64,000 bases of DNA from Rhabditophanes sp. KR3021 (taxonomy: Eukaryota; Nematoda; Chromadorea; Rhabditida; Alloionematidae). The DNA is taken from positions 3,534,001 through 3,598,000 of the forward strand of contig CAUJLY010000004.1 of assembly GCA_963281155.1 (NCBI GenBank), in the 5' to 3' direction. How positions within the stretch are numbered: the first letter of the stretch is position 1; each line of letters begins with the position of its first letter. This document shows, one piece after another, positions 1-11,838 of the stretch. The position numbers were made by a program, and so were the translations under genes. The notes beneath the pieces are model-generated. The model had not been told where the DNA came from, searched no databases, and was given only the letters and a program-made list of their open reading frames with translations.

Positions 1-1920
1 ACACCACCCGTTGTCTGTGAATAGGGCACTATGTATTTTGACATAACGTAATGTCCTCTTCCGCCAAGACATTTCAAAAGTCATCTATATACAAACCATT
101 TTTCTTTAAGTAAAATACATCCTCTTACTTGCCATCATTATCATCAATAACACATTCTTTCATTCATCTATTGGTTTGGTAATGATAATTCAAGAAGCAC
201 AAAAAGACATGCAGTTAATTTTATAAACATTACTAGACATAATCATAAATACATAACAAACATTTTAAACTTTTGCAAGTGTAGGTCTATTCATAGGGTA
301 TTTAAAAAAGATGGACAACTATGAGTCACTTATCAAAAAATGTAATACTAAGGTTTTGGGGGAATGTCGATTGAATAAAGTAAAACAATTATTTAAATAT
401 GTAGATACGGCATAATTGAAGTATACCCAAAGTATAAAACACACCAGAACGAATGGACTTATTATAACAACTTTAAGCTGAACTTTTTCAAATTTCAAGA
501 TATATATTTTTATTTTCAAAATATTTTATTTTTACTTTCAAAATAATTTATCTTCGAGATTTTTTTAATACTTTCATTTACTGGTAAATAAAGCTTGTTA
601 TGCGGTCCTAAATACCCAGCTTAAAAGATAACACTTGTCTCAAATATACATAAACACACTATTCGCCACAACTCACTATTAATGTCGTTTTTTCGGGCCA
701 ACTTAAAAATTAAGAACAACTTTTTGTTAAATATTTTTATGTTTAAAAAGAAAAGACAGCTGGTGAGTGTATTGACTATTCGGGATACGGAATAGAACAG
801 TTAAAATAATAATCAAAAGTTTGTTTATTTATTTTTGATTAGTTTATCCTTAAAAGTAGTTTTATAATATTATTTTAAAAGAGCAAAGGATAGAAGAAAA
901 GATAACATAAAGTATAGCTTTTGAGATAGTTGGCGCCCTGTCAAACCCGCCTAGAGTCTTCTATTATCAATTTGAGCTTCAACACTACTTTTCTTATATT
1001 GGCCTGCAGAGTATAACATATCTGGGTAATACTTTTGCTTCTTAACAAATATTTAAAAGACACATATATCCAAAGGCTACTACTACTACGTAAGTAATAA
1101 GCTTAGTAGAATAAAATTTGCAAAATTACAAAAACTCTATCTTGTTCGTTTGGTCATTGCCATTAAAGTACTCTATATACTAGTAAGAGACTTCAAATGA
1201 TAATCAGCAAATAGAGTGTGTTAAAATATTACTTCTAAAATCACTCAATTCATCTTTTTATATTATAAGCGCAAATTAGATATTACTTAAAATATAATTA
1301 ACCATCTAATTATAGACTCTCTTAAAGTACGACCAATTCTCCCATGTATACAATTTTATTGCAAAGAGAAAGTTTTTAAAAATTGACCAAAAATAACATT
1401 CAACCACCAAATGTTTAGTATAATAACAAAACTCAGACATGCAAAATGCAGATACTATTGTTTAAAACAAATTCAATCCTCAAATGTAAACAATTCAAAT
1501 ATTCTAAAATAAATTAGGGTTGCCTTTAATGCACTAGTATAAATTGAAATAATTTTTCTCACCATATAATAATCATGGACATTTATTTTTGTACTCATTA
1601 TTTTAAAGTAATGTATAAATATTCTTATTTTTATACAAAGAGCTAGTTTATTTCAACAAAAATAACATCTCTATAAATAAAAGAAGTAATGATGGCTTTT
1701 AAAAGCTAAAATTTACTTGATATATACAAAAATTATATTAGTTTGAAGGAATGCGAAAAAGCACAATATAATCGAATTATTTTGAATATGACACCAAATA
1801 TACCTATAATATAAGAGTGCATTTGGGATAAATAATAGTCAAATTACTATTTATTATCATTTACTAAATATAATTTTTACTTTTTTATTATTTGAATCAA
1901 ATTATTTTTTACAACTATTG
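1..1920. other. Gene-free flank
   Basis: No convincing coding sequence, RNA gene or repeat is visible. The sequence is very AT-rich with scattered homopolymer runs. The longest open frame (minus, near 319-519) is AT-driven, has no clear splice sites and resembles nothing. The right part probably holds the 3' UTR and polyadenylation region of the minus-strand gene ending at 1921. Confidence 0.6.
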
Positions 1921-4900
1921 TTATCTGTCTCCAAATTCAGATGGTGAAATTACATGAATTTCTGGTTTGTTATTTAAGGTAAAGGGGCTATTGTCAATAG
2001 TTTCATTTGTTGTAGAAACGACAGACTTTGGGGTCAAGGGTGTTTCTTCTTCTTCACTTCTTGGAGTAGGCAATCTTTCTTCATCATCATTAACTTTATA
2101 TTCAGGTTCATCATTGTCTGTGTTATTGCTTTCAAAAATGGTTTCTTTATCTTCTTCAGTTTCGTCTTCATTATTTTCTGGAGTTGGTGTTCTTTCGTCG
2201 GCATTTTCATCTTCGTAATTATCACTTGGTGTTGGCAATCTTTCATTTTCTGTGTGAACAACATGTTCAGGTTCTTTATTATCTAAATCACTTTCTAAAT
2301 CATCGCTTATTTTGTTCCTATCATCCTTTGGTGAATTAAAGTCAATCAAATCATCTTCCCCATCAACATTGATACTTCTTCTATGTCTTGTGGTTCCTAC
2401 TGGCGAATTATCAACCATAAATTCATTTCCTACAGTATTAGGATGAGGGCCATCAGGAAGTTGATTATCGAGGTCTATGGAATCTTGAGGTGTATTTTTA
2501 ATAACACTTTCTTCCTCATTTAATGTAGAATGCTCTAACGGGTCTGCTGAATGGAACGCATTTGGAAGTTCAATCATATCAGCTTCAGAATCTAAATCTG
2601 TGTTATTCATTTCCTCATCGAAATGACCTCTAGGGGATGGTAACGGATCTTCTTCACTATGTTGTTCATGATGTGGTTCTTCTTCAGAACGTAAATCGGT
2701 ATTTTGTTCTTCAAACCTTTCATTGCCACTATTTCCTCTTTCAGAACGCGATTCTTCTTCATTTATTTCAAAACTACCTTTTGGTGATATCTCCTTTTCA
2801 GAACGCGATTCTTCCTCATTTATTTCAAAACTATCTTTTGGTGTTATCTCCTTTTCAGTATGTGATTCTTCTTCATTCATTTCAAAACTATCTTTTGGTG
2901 TTATCTCCTTTTCAGTATGTGATTCTTCTTCATTCATTTCAAAACTACCTTTTCGTGATATCTCTTCTTCAGTATGTGATTCTCCTTCATTTTGATCAAA
3001 ACTACCTTTTGGTAACGGCTCTTCGTCATTATGTAATTCATGGTGTAATCCCTCAGTTTGATCTTCAAAACTTCCATTAGGACTAGTTTTTGTATGTGAT
3101 TTTTCGTCATTCTGATCAAAACTTTCTTGTGGTATTGGTTCACCTTCTGTATCTTGTTCATACTGTGGTTTCTCTGTATTTTCAAAACCTTCAACTCCAT
3201 GTTCTTCTTCCTCAATAGTTGTTGCATACGGTTCCTCGTCAAATGCATTATGGGCCTCGATTTCATCTTTTACAAACATGTCCAATTCGGGTTCTTCTAT
3301 TTTAGACTCAACCTCAACTAAGCCAGAATCATCATCAGATTCATCAGGGACATGTGATTCAATTTCATTTTCTTCGAATTCTTGGAGCTCCGTATTCACG
3401 GAGGTTAATATCTCGTCTTCAGCATGAATTTGATGTCCAGCAACACTATCAGGAGTAGGAGTACGATATGAGGAGTCGTGTTCTGGCGTTAAATTGGTAT
3501 CGTATTTTTCCTCTTGTTCGGGAGTTGGAATATGTTCTTCATAAACTTCACTTTTATCTTCCCTGTTTGGTGTCGGTAATCTTTCTTCTTCAGAATGTAT
3601 TAGATGGTCTGGTTCACTAATTTCATTATCTTCTAAATTGCTGTCTAAATTACTTTTCAACATATGCTCTTCATTAGTATTTTCGAATGTTTCTTCATGA
3701 ATACTTCGCTTCGCAACATTATGCTGGCTATCATCATTAACAATTTCCTCGACATTTTCTTCATTGGTAATTGGCTTTTGGCTGGCAGCACTACTAATTA
3801 CACTGCTTCGCTGCCCAAGTGGCTCAATTACCATAATATCTGGTTCTTTTTTCATACCCTTCTTTGAACTACTAGGCGCTGATACCAACAAAGGGAGTTT
3901 ATTCTTTTGTTCGTTCAACTTTCGAGCGAGATAATTTGGTTTTGGTTTCTTGGGTATTCTTAAAAATTATTTATCAAAAATTAAATTACTCAAAATCAAC
4001 TTTCAGAATCAACTTTCAAGCATCAAATGTTTTTATTAAGGTACATACTTGTTATATAGATTCTAAGAATAAATATAACTAGTATTTGTCATCACCGAAT
4101 TAAGTTGATTTTTAAAACCAAAATTTACCTGACAAGTGGCGGTAGCTTGTTGCCATCAATTTGATTGCCAAATTGTTTATTGCCAAATAAAATCGGATTT
4201 CCATCTTGCGTTCGTGTCATTTGCGGTCTTTCTGAGTTGCGCATAGGAAATCTTCCTTCTGATCGGGTAAAACTATTGTCTAAGTTAGGAATTGATTTGG
4301 GTTTGAAAAACCATGATGTATGTGAAGGTTTTATATTTGCATTACTACCCGAACTCCAAGGTGTTAAGTCACGAATTTGTTCAAGACGATCTACTTGATT
4401 TTTTAAACTATTTTTATACTGATGTAAACTCAAATCGTCCATTTTATGCAAATAGTTGTATCTTTCACTTCTTGAGAATAGTTTATCATAAATATTGGTG
4501 TAATTTTTCTTAGAATAATCTGCATGGTAAGTATCTTCGATTTTTTCAATTACTGATCTATCATAACTTGTCAAAGGTCTTTTCTGAACTTCAGGGGGCA
4601 TGTTTGGTTTTGTGAGTAGTGTTTTATTTCGTACTCTCCGATATATCTGAACCTACAAATATTTTCCTCATTACTAAATAGACCTAATTTACTTTAAATT
4701 ATATATTAAGACACTCTCTAATGTATTATTCAACTTAATACTCTAAATATTTACAACATATATTTTTAACAAGTACCTTTTCAACTGCCGTAAGTTTATC
4801 AGATATACTTTTCAATTGCGCCAGATGTCTATCTTTATTTCTATTAAGCATAGAAACCATATGTGCATGACGTAAATACAAAGCCGTCTTTGGACCTTCC

Positions 4901-5039
4901 TCATTTTCCTGTAACACGGATTAATTATTGTTAAAAATAAGAGACTTACCAATCCAAGAAATTTGAGATGTCTCTTCATGGAGGGTTTTTCCAAGTAGTT
5001 TTGGAGATGAGCATCAAGTAAAGGATTGTAATGTTCCAT
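1921..5039 (-). CDS. ERICH3-like glutamate-rich protein
   Basis: Four exons (5039-4950, 4908-4777, 4652-4129, 3958-1921) join in frame to 927 residues. The first 30 residues (YNPLLDAHLQNYLEKPSMKR, then HLKFLGL) resemble the N-terminus of vertebrate ERICH3, a glutamate-rich protein linked to primary cilia. The middle (about 75-250) is basic and Asn/Ser-rich. The rest is a long acidic tail with several RLPTP or TPTP motifs and a run of about five 19-residue repeats (SHTEKEITPKDSFE type). No catalytic domain or membrane segment is visible. The start is the first ATG of exon 1, and all four splice junctions keep frame with GT-AG ends. The ERICH3 assignment rests only on the N-terminal match; the tail is low complexity and uninformative. 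Cilium function would be inference. Alternative: an unrelated acidic structural protein. Confidence 0.6.
2730..3010 (-). repeat. 57-bp coding minisatellite
   Basis: Inside the last exon of the ERICH3-like gene a 57-bp unit recurs about five times. It encodes variants of a 19-residue acidic unit with core SHTEKEITPKDSFEMNEEE. Two adjacent central units are nearly identical and the outer ones diverge, as expected from recent internal duplication. The reading frame is preserved throughout. Confidence 0.8.
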
Positions 5040-5428
5040 CTTAATTAACACGAATAAATGTTATGTGTTTCTAAAAAGGAGAGGATATCAAGTAAATACA
5101 TACATTTTTCTACAGTGTATTTGCATGTACGTGCCATTTATAGGTAACAACACAAACTATCATTAACACCAGCGTACTTTATTTTATCGAGGTAGATATG
5201 GACTACATCATTTATGTAAAAGTACTACCTTTCGTACACATAAATAATATCAACCACCTATTTATCAGCCTCACTTAGATATATTATAGTAGATATGTCA
5301 AACAGCGACAGATCTATATTTATATGGATTTGAAAAGAGAACGAGACATTAACATGATTATTACATTTTAATTAAATGAAGTAATGTATTTAATATTTAA
5401 AAGAACAGTTAGTGTTTGCGGTTAAAAT

Positions 5429-5566
5429 ATGCTTATTTATAATAAACCTTCTATGTGGCAAATTTGTGATTTACAAAGACCAGATACACAAATATGTCAC
5501 TTCTACGAACATCTTGTCTTCCGTACTAAATTCGATTGTTCAAAGCCATACCTTGTAAAACCATAG
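5429..5566 (+). CDS. Possible 45-residue small protein
   Basis: An ATG-initiated frame encodes 45 residues starting MLIYNKPSMWQICDLQRPD and ending CSKPYLVKP. It has three cysteines, charged residues and no hydrophobic segment. An AG that could be a splice or trans-splice acceptor (AAAAGAACAG) lies about 20 bases upstream, and AATAAA lies a few bases after the stop, as for a compact single-exon gene. Codons look more coding-like than the flanks. I recognise no family. It lies in the gap between the ERICH3-like and syndapin genes, where the remaining sequence (5040-5428, 5567-6161) shows nothing. It could be chance. Confidence 0.3.
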   Translation: MLIYNKPSMWQICDLQRPDTQICHFYEHLVFRTKFDCSKPYLVKP

Positions 5567-6161
5567 CAACCCAATAAATAAAGCTTTCCTTCTGCATAAA
5601 ATACAAATATGGATATATAACGTTTGGTACAAAAAGTGTGTAATATATACATTAATTATTTGATTAATTGAAAAGCCACGACTTAAATGGGATTATTAAG
5701 CATCCTACACAGGTACTTACATATATAAATTAGGGAATCTATGAATTAAAACAATTAAATGTATGCATAGATGTTTATAGGGTTGTAATATTTATTGTGA
5801 AATGTTAGAATTGATATTATTTATGAAAAAGACCAAAAAACAAACTCAGAATATACATAAATATGTGTATTCTAGTATTTATTTGTCCTAACAGAATAAA
5901 AAATAAATTCTCATTAGTAGAAAACATAAAATTAGGATTAAATAAGAATATTAATTATTGGTTGTTTATTGATAAAAAAATACCTCATATAAATAGGTGC
6001 CAGGTTAAGTAAGAAGAAAAGTTGTTTTGATATAGAGAAATAAATTTGTACAAAATAGAACATATTTAGTTCGTATTAATAAGGCAATTAATGAAGATAT
6101 TAAAAAATATAAAGGATTTCGGCAATCACTATTTTGACTCGCTCTTCCTTCCATTGGGCTT

Positions 6162-9136
6162 TCAAATCATCTTGGAAATGTATGTAGCTGGGAATAAACC
6201 TTGTTGCCCATTTTTCTCTCCATAACACCATCCCAATTGATCAGGTTCAGACATAACAGTTAAAACTTCACCTTTCTTTAACATCAATTCGTCATCTTCC
6301 AAAGGCTGGTAGTCGTAAAGAGCTCGCGCCTCGTAATTAAAGTGAATATCTTGCATACTTACTGATTCCAAATTGGACTCCCTATCAGGATCATTTGCTT
6401 CATTTTGCTTTTCCTTTTTAATTTGGTCACCTCTATTCGGAGTAATCATTGGAAATGGATCTTTGAAAGGAGAAGAAAGTACATGTTGTGAAGTGGTTTG
6501 TAAAGTACTCTGCGCAGAACTTAATGTACTATTAATCTTTTTTGACTTCGAATCAACTTTATTTTGAATGTTTCCGTTTAATGGAAATTCACTTATACAC
6601 ATCCTTGAACGTTGCTCAGTGGACAAATTGTTCTCCATTGATCTTAACGAAACACCTTCGTTGTTGTGAGTTGCAGATACATTATTTGAGGAATGTCGTT
6701 TCTCAAATAATTTTGGGTTATTAAGTCCGCTTATATTACGTCCTTTAACTTCAACATCTTCTTTTAACGATTGCTTAATTAAAACTACTCCAGCATTTTC
6801 ATTCTGATTATCTTTTCGAGTAGAAATTTGTCTGATTTCAGGTGAATAATGTTCAAAGGTAGGCCATGTATGTGGACATTCTGGTCCATAAAGCTTAGAC
6901 CAGCTTGAAAGATCGACATTGAATATATCATCGGTATTTGAGTTGAAATCACTTTCAAGTTTTCTGTGTAATTGGTTCAAACGAGATGGACTGGACAAGT
7001 CAATATAAATATTGCTAAGGCAACTGAACATCTCGTTAAGGAAGCGCATACGTTTTAACTCTTCAGACTGGCACTTTTCAAAGACAAATGCCTTGGTGTC
7101 GAAGTAGATCTTCCTGTAATCTGAAGTGACTTTTAAAGCTTTTTTGTATAAAACTTCATATTTTTTGACATCATCTTGACACTTTACTAATCGTTCTCTT
7201 GCTTTATCATTCGTGTCTTGGGATAAAGAGGTATCGGCCAAATTAGTTTGCAAAGCCTGACTTGCTGATCGCTCTGCCTTGCAAGCATTATGATACGTTT
7301 TTTTGGCACTTTCCTCCTTTTCATACATCTTTTTCCAATCAACTTCTGCCTTTTTGAAGCTCTTGTCAATTTCACTTACTTCTTTGATTCCCCCAAAGGC
7401 TTTAGTTGTATGGTTGTCTTTTCTATATAATGCAACGGTATTGACAACTTCCCCATTAATTCTATCGTGAATATTAGAATGGACTTTTATTAGTTCCTTG
7501 CTTTCATCGAGAATTGCTGAAAATCCTTTTTTAATGGTCCCTTCGCTGACTTCTTTATCAACATATCTAGGAAAAAAATAATAAGTAATTGTTACAAAAT
7601 TTATAAGTGACTCTTTTTCGTTCCAAAGTCCTTTTACTTACCCTGACCAACGTGAATTCCACATTTGCAAAGCCTTGCTGTATCTAATTTCAAGTTCGCT
7701 CCGTTCTTTAACCATCTTCGTAAATTCGTCAATTTGATCCAATCCATCTTTTATTCTCTTAATATTCGGCTTATACCCACCAATATCGAAAAAAGTAGTG
7801 GTAGGTGAAGAAATATTTAAAGAAGACATACTGCCGCCTGCTTCTTCAATATTTGAGCTATTGTTTCCAGTTGGTGGTTTCTGAAATAATAAATTTATAA
7901 AATACTTTCAAATTAATTTTAAATAAAAGTTGCAAAGTCTAAAGCCTATTTATAGGAATTAACTTATAAATAACTTTGAACATGACAACAATACTTGTTA
8001 TCTATTGAAAACATTTAAAAGAGTAATGAATATAAAAAAATAAGCTCAAAACAGGTATCAAATTGTGATGTAGTAATTTTTGAATAAAAATTGACAAAGT
8101 AAGAAATACAATAATTGAATATGTCTCTGCCAGCAAATGTGTAAATATATAAAACATATACTCTCTTTGTCAAAACAGTAATTTGTGGCGTTGACTACTA
8201 AATGTGTTTACAGTGTATAAACAAAAAGTTAAAGCTGCAAAAGTTTAACCAAAATGCGTTAATTTATAATTACAATAATGGGAGGAAATATGTGGATTTG
8301 TTATAAATCCCAAAATATTATTCAGATAAGTGGATACACGATGAAATACACGGAAGCGTTTCTTATTGATGATTCACATCACTCACTATCAATTGATCTT
8401 AATGAACATTAAAAAAATCTTTTATACTATTTAGTAAACTAAATAGAAGTATGTATAGATAGGTGAATATTAGTTATGCCTTAAATAAGGATAAAGGACG
8501 TATCTTTTATAGTGTATTTAAATGTAAATAAATGCAATTTTAAATGATTTTTTTAAAAGTAGAATAGGAAGAAGATACATATATTATATCGTCTTTTTGT
8601 TATAATAATAACAATAAACAATCACAAACTCGTAACCCCTGTCAATCTAGAACGATGACAACAGTCTCTATCATATATTTGCTGTGTTTTAAAGACCTTG
8701 CGCATACAAAAAGGTCTTTTACTTCAAAGAATCTTAGAGTGTGACAAACTATTTGGATCTTGATATAGAGTGAGGGGCGCGGTTCAATCTCAAGCTCATT
8801 AATAGATTATATTATTTACACTCCCTCATTAATTACCTAATAACATTTAGTTAACAATTCTTACCTTACGACCGCAAAACATTCCAGGTTAACAAATAAT
8901 AGCCGTTAATACACATACAATATGACAACTACTAATATAGTGCAATGAAAGTCGATGACACAACTAACTAATTTTTTGTAATTTTACTTGATCATTTTCT
9001 TATCACTTACTTTTAAGGTGGTTCTTTTTTGAATTTTACGATTAGAGATTAAGCCAGTTGCAATACGAAATCGAGAAAAACTATTACGAATACACTCGTC
9101 CATATCTTTGTGATTAGCATTAGAGATTTTGCCCAT
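6162..9136 (-). CDS. Syndapin/PACSIN F-BAR and SH3 protein
   Basis: Three coding exons (9136-9011, 7880-7642, 7566-6162) give 589 residues. After about 60 extra N-terminal residues comes an F-BAR domain (roughly 70-340). It opens FFDIGGYKPNIKRIKDGLDQ and includes the PACSIN-type stretch around SDYRKIYFDTKAFVFEKCQ. A Ser/Asn-rich linker follows, then a C-terminal SH3 domain (ALYDYQPLEDDELMLKKGE ... GLFPATYI). Syndapins bend membranes and link dynamin and WASP-type actin regulators during endocytosis and recycling; C. elegans has sdpn-1. The first exon (MGKISNANHKDMDE...) is separated by a 1.1 kb intron. It is included because it is open, ends on GTAAGT and joins in phase; an internal start at 7829 (MSSLNISS) is possible. 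A dynamin gene lies 8 kb away. Domain identity is firm; the 5' end is less so. Confidence 0.92.
7881..9010. other. Long intron 1 of syndapin gene
   Basis: A 1.13 kb AT-rich intron, far longer than most in the window (43-110 bp). I see no exon, element remnant or RNA gene in it. Its size and 5' position suit an intronic enhancer or an internal alternative promoter, but no motif proves this. Confidence 0.5.
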
Positions 9137-9413
9137 TGTTATTATTAAAATAATAAATTACCTGCAATTAAGAAGAATTATGATTACGTATGAGTTCAAT
9201 CTTGATAAATAAAACATCGTAAATTACACAACGCTGCCATCGATTGTCTGTAAAAAATGCTGATCCTCTCTATTGTACTACTATAGTGTATTTTGTTGAA
9301 CATTTTTGTGGCGCTACAAATTCGACATCTTCATTACGTCTTATACAGAAAACGTCATCCCAATTGTCAAATTGACTGATTAATAATTTTAAATATTTTT
9401 GTGCAATTAGGTG
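9137..9413. promoter_or_regulatory. Divergent promoter region
   Basis: This 277-bp interval separates the syndapin start codon (minus) from the DNLZ start codon (plus), so it must hold the start regions of both genes unless syndapin uses its internal start. A TTCTTAATTGCAG acceptor just upstream of the syndapin ATG (minus strand) could mark a leader intron or a trans-splice site. No TATA box is obvious beyond general AT-richness. Confidence 0.5.
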
Positions 9414-9852
9414 ATGAATAATATCCTTAAATCCCTTGTCAGGAATACAATCACAGGCCATCAATTGTTTGTTCAACGTCTTTTGTCAGCTACTCTAAAC
9501 GGTTCAGATAAAAAACGCCTCGCCATTTATTATACTTGCAAAGTGTGTAACCACAAACAGGTAAATTAACACAGACACCAAGTTCACTATTGTTAATTAA
9601 TCTCAATTATAGGGTCCTAAAGAATTTGCCAAGTCTTCCTACGAAAAGGGAGTTGTGATAGTTACTTGTGAATCTTGTAAAAACCACCACGTGATTGCAG
9701 ACAACTTAGATTGGTTCAGTGATTTGGAAGGAAAGAAGAATATTGAAGAAATATTGAAGGAAAAAGGTGAAAAAGTACTTAGAGGGGTTGATTTGAAGAA
9801 AGATCCTAAAACAAGTGGCATTATCGAATTAAGTGGGACTAAAAATGAATAA
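9414..9852 (+). CDS. dnlz: Mitochondrial DNL-type zinc finger protein
   Basis: Two exons (9414-9560, 9613-9852) encode 128 residues. The first 30 residues are basic and hydroxylated without acidic residues ([19 protein letters not shown]), as in a mitochondrial targeting peptide. The zinc site has two CxxC pairs (C42/C45 and C68/C71), and the DNL signature appears as [11 protein letters not shown]. Family members (yeast Zim17/Hep1, human DNLZ) are matrix chaperones that keep mitochondrial Hsp70 soluble. The intron is 52 bp and phase 0. The acidic C-terminus ends in a stop that overlaps the start of COQ4 by 8 bases, so the two genes probably share a transcript. Length and motifs are typical, so the call is firm. 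Confidence 0.93.
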
Positions 9853-10900
9853 AATTCCAGCATATGTGGGTCACATCTCCTTAAATCCCTTCCAAAAATT
9901 GGTTATGGCTGCGGGATCGGCAGCAACGGCAATAACTGACCCTCGTCGTGGAGATATGGTTGCGGCAATGGGCGAAGTGACGGCAATTACCCCGATTCTT
10001 ACCAAAATTCGTGATCGGATGATGAAAGATGTTGAAGGCAAAAAACTTCTTGAACTTAAGCCTCGTATCAGCGAATCTACTATCAATCGGGATAAATTGC
10101 GTACGATGGAAAGGGGTACATTTGGTAGGGAATATGTGAGGTAATTAATAGTTGTTTTGTTTTTTAAACTTTAAAAATTAACCACTTCTTAAAATTAAGC
10201 TTCTTGTTTTATGATTATTAACAACTCTTTTGAAACTTTAGATTTCTCGATACCCTTAGGACAAGTCCCGACAATAGACCACAAGTAAAGTTCATTGATG
10301 ATCCAGAGTTGCTATATGTAATGCAAAGGTTCGTTAAGCAGTATAATCTTATTACCAACTAGGCAATTACTGACAGAGCCACACAAATTTAGCGAATATT
10401 TGTAATTATGTTTACAATTTTTATTTTTAGATACCGAGAAACACACGACTTTACACATACAATTTTAAAAATGAAACCAAACATGATAGGCGAAGTCACT
10501 GTGAAGTTTTTCGAAGGAATACAATTAGGACTTCCAATGTGTGTGTCGGCGGGTATTTTCGGGGCCGCTAGATTAGGTCCGAAGTAAGTTCACTTACAAA
10601 AGCCTTCAATACAAATCCATTTTTTAATTTATTATTAAAGTGAAAAAAGGTTTAGAAAGAATAAAAAGTTGAAAGTATCAATGTACTTTCTTTGTTAATT
10701 AAAGTAATTGATATTTTTATTTTAGACACCGACAATTGTTCTCTTCAACGTATCTTCCCTGGGTTACAGAAGCTGCAGTTACATCTAGACTGTTCCTGGC
10801 ATTGGATTGGGAGTCACGATTCCCTCTTTTAATAGATGATATTCAAAAAGAATTAGGCATACCCTTTTTGGCAGTGTCCAAAACGAATCAACACAAATAA
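9845..10900 (+). CDS. coq-4: Ubiquinone biosynthesis protein COQ4
   Basis: Four exons (9845-10140, 10242-10328, 10431-10583, 10726-10900) give 236 residues. COQ4 is a matrix-side inner-membrane protein needed for coenzyme Q synthesis; recent work links it to C1 decarboxylation and hydroxylation of the ring and to organising the COQ complex. The metal motif HDxxHx11E is complete (H133, D134, H137, E149), and the conserved LNPFQK...[15 protein letters not shown] and [18 protein letters not shown] blocks are present. No long targeting peptide precedes [16 protein letters not shown], so the N-terminus is short for the family. The chosen ATG lies inside the last codons of DNLZ in another frame. 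A GTTCGT donor ends exon 2, unusual but required by frame. Internal AG acceptors in the upstream gene could allow separate trans-splicing. Confidence 0.95.
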
Positions 10901-11480
10901 CTATTTTATTCTAATTGTAATATATATGGCCTTTGGAATTTATAATTCTTGTTTTAATCTTCTTCTAAATAAAGTAGAGACTAGTTATTAACAAAAGTTG
11001 AAATAAAGTGTAATCTTGGGATATTCTTTAGAGTTTTACAGTTGTCGCTAGAATGCCAATTTTATAGCGATACAAACACTTCTTTTTTGATTTCCTCTAC
11101 TACTTATTAATGAAAGGGATAAAACTTAAACTTGTTTATTATATCTGCTTTCGTCAAACTTAACTATCATTTTTATGTCCTACTTTCATCAAAATAGTCT
11201 TTATTTCAAGTTTCTAAAGCCATTTTTTCAATAATTTACCAAGTTTTCAATGGCAATTTCATAGTTATTTATTGTAAATCCTACAAAACTTAATTATAGC
11301 TTTTAAATTAGAAAAAATACTTTTAACTTTTTAGCTAATTAACAGTATTTTTCATGAAGTTAATGACATAATATTTCTTTAAAGACTACATCATTATAGG
11401 ATTTTCGGAATTTTATTTAAAATAAATGCATCAATCTTCTTTAAAAATTAGTTTCATAAAATGAAGAATCTATACTCGTT
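10901..11480 (+). other. COQ4 3' region, no gene seen
   Basis: AATAAA-type signals occur about 70 bases after the COQ4 stop and again soon after. The remaining sequence is AT-rich with no supported coding region. Confidence 0.5.
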
Positions 11481-11609
11481 ATGGACTTCATCACATTTAT
11501 AAGAGAATATCTAGTTAAATATGCATTGCTTGTAGTAGCCACACCTTTTCTCGTATCTCCCCTGACTTCCATTTCCGGCATTTGGTATATATTCAATCAT
11601 TTTGAATAA
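11481..11609 (+). CDS. TOM5-like membrane microprotein
   Basis: An ATG frame of 42 residues begins MDFITFIREYLVKYALLVVA and contains TPFLVSPLTSISGIWYIF. It has one hydrophobic segment (about 11-28) and much higher GC, with C-ending codons (GCC, CTC, CCC, CTG, TCC, GGC), than its flanks. The stretch REYLVKYALLVVATPF lines up with the C-terminal anchor of animal TOMM5 (pattern R-x-L-x-x-x-ALL-x-x-TPF), a small subunit of the outer mitochondrial membrane translocase. Family length is about 50, so size fits. An upstream in-frame stop supports this ATG. It lies between COQ4 and the GPCR gene on the same strand. The alignment is short and from memory, so the TOM5 name is tentative; coding status is more secure. 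Confidence 0.5.
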   Translation: MDFITFIREYLVKYALLVVATPFLVSPLTSISGIWYIFNHFE

Positions 11610-11838
11610 TTTACAGGACTCATACTATCATTTTGCATGCTAATAAAGATTTAGTTCGGTGACATTATAGACAACTTGTCATAACTTACTAATCACATTA
11701 ACTAAATGAAATAGAATATTTATAATGACCTTACATACTTTATAGTTATTTTAAAAGTCCTCTAGTTAAATTCCTTATAAATTAATTATATCTTAACCAC
11801 TATATGAGTTTCCTATATATTTCAATTTGTAGAATAAT

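Noticed and set aside
2637..3080. Plus-strand 147-codon repetitive frame opposite the ERICH3-like tail
   Set aside because: It is the antisense shadow of the 57-bp coding repeats.
8740..8810. tRNA gene, from a GGTTCAA-like B-box word
   Set aside because: No matching A box, acceptor stem or anticodon arm could be folded. No tRNA, rRNA or spliced-leader RNA gene was found anywhere in the window.
9270..9476. Minus-strand 68-codon frame near the DNLZ start
   Set aside because: It overlaps DNLZ exon 1, whose protein is clearly homologous; the minus frame has no relatives.
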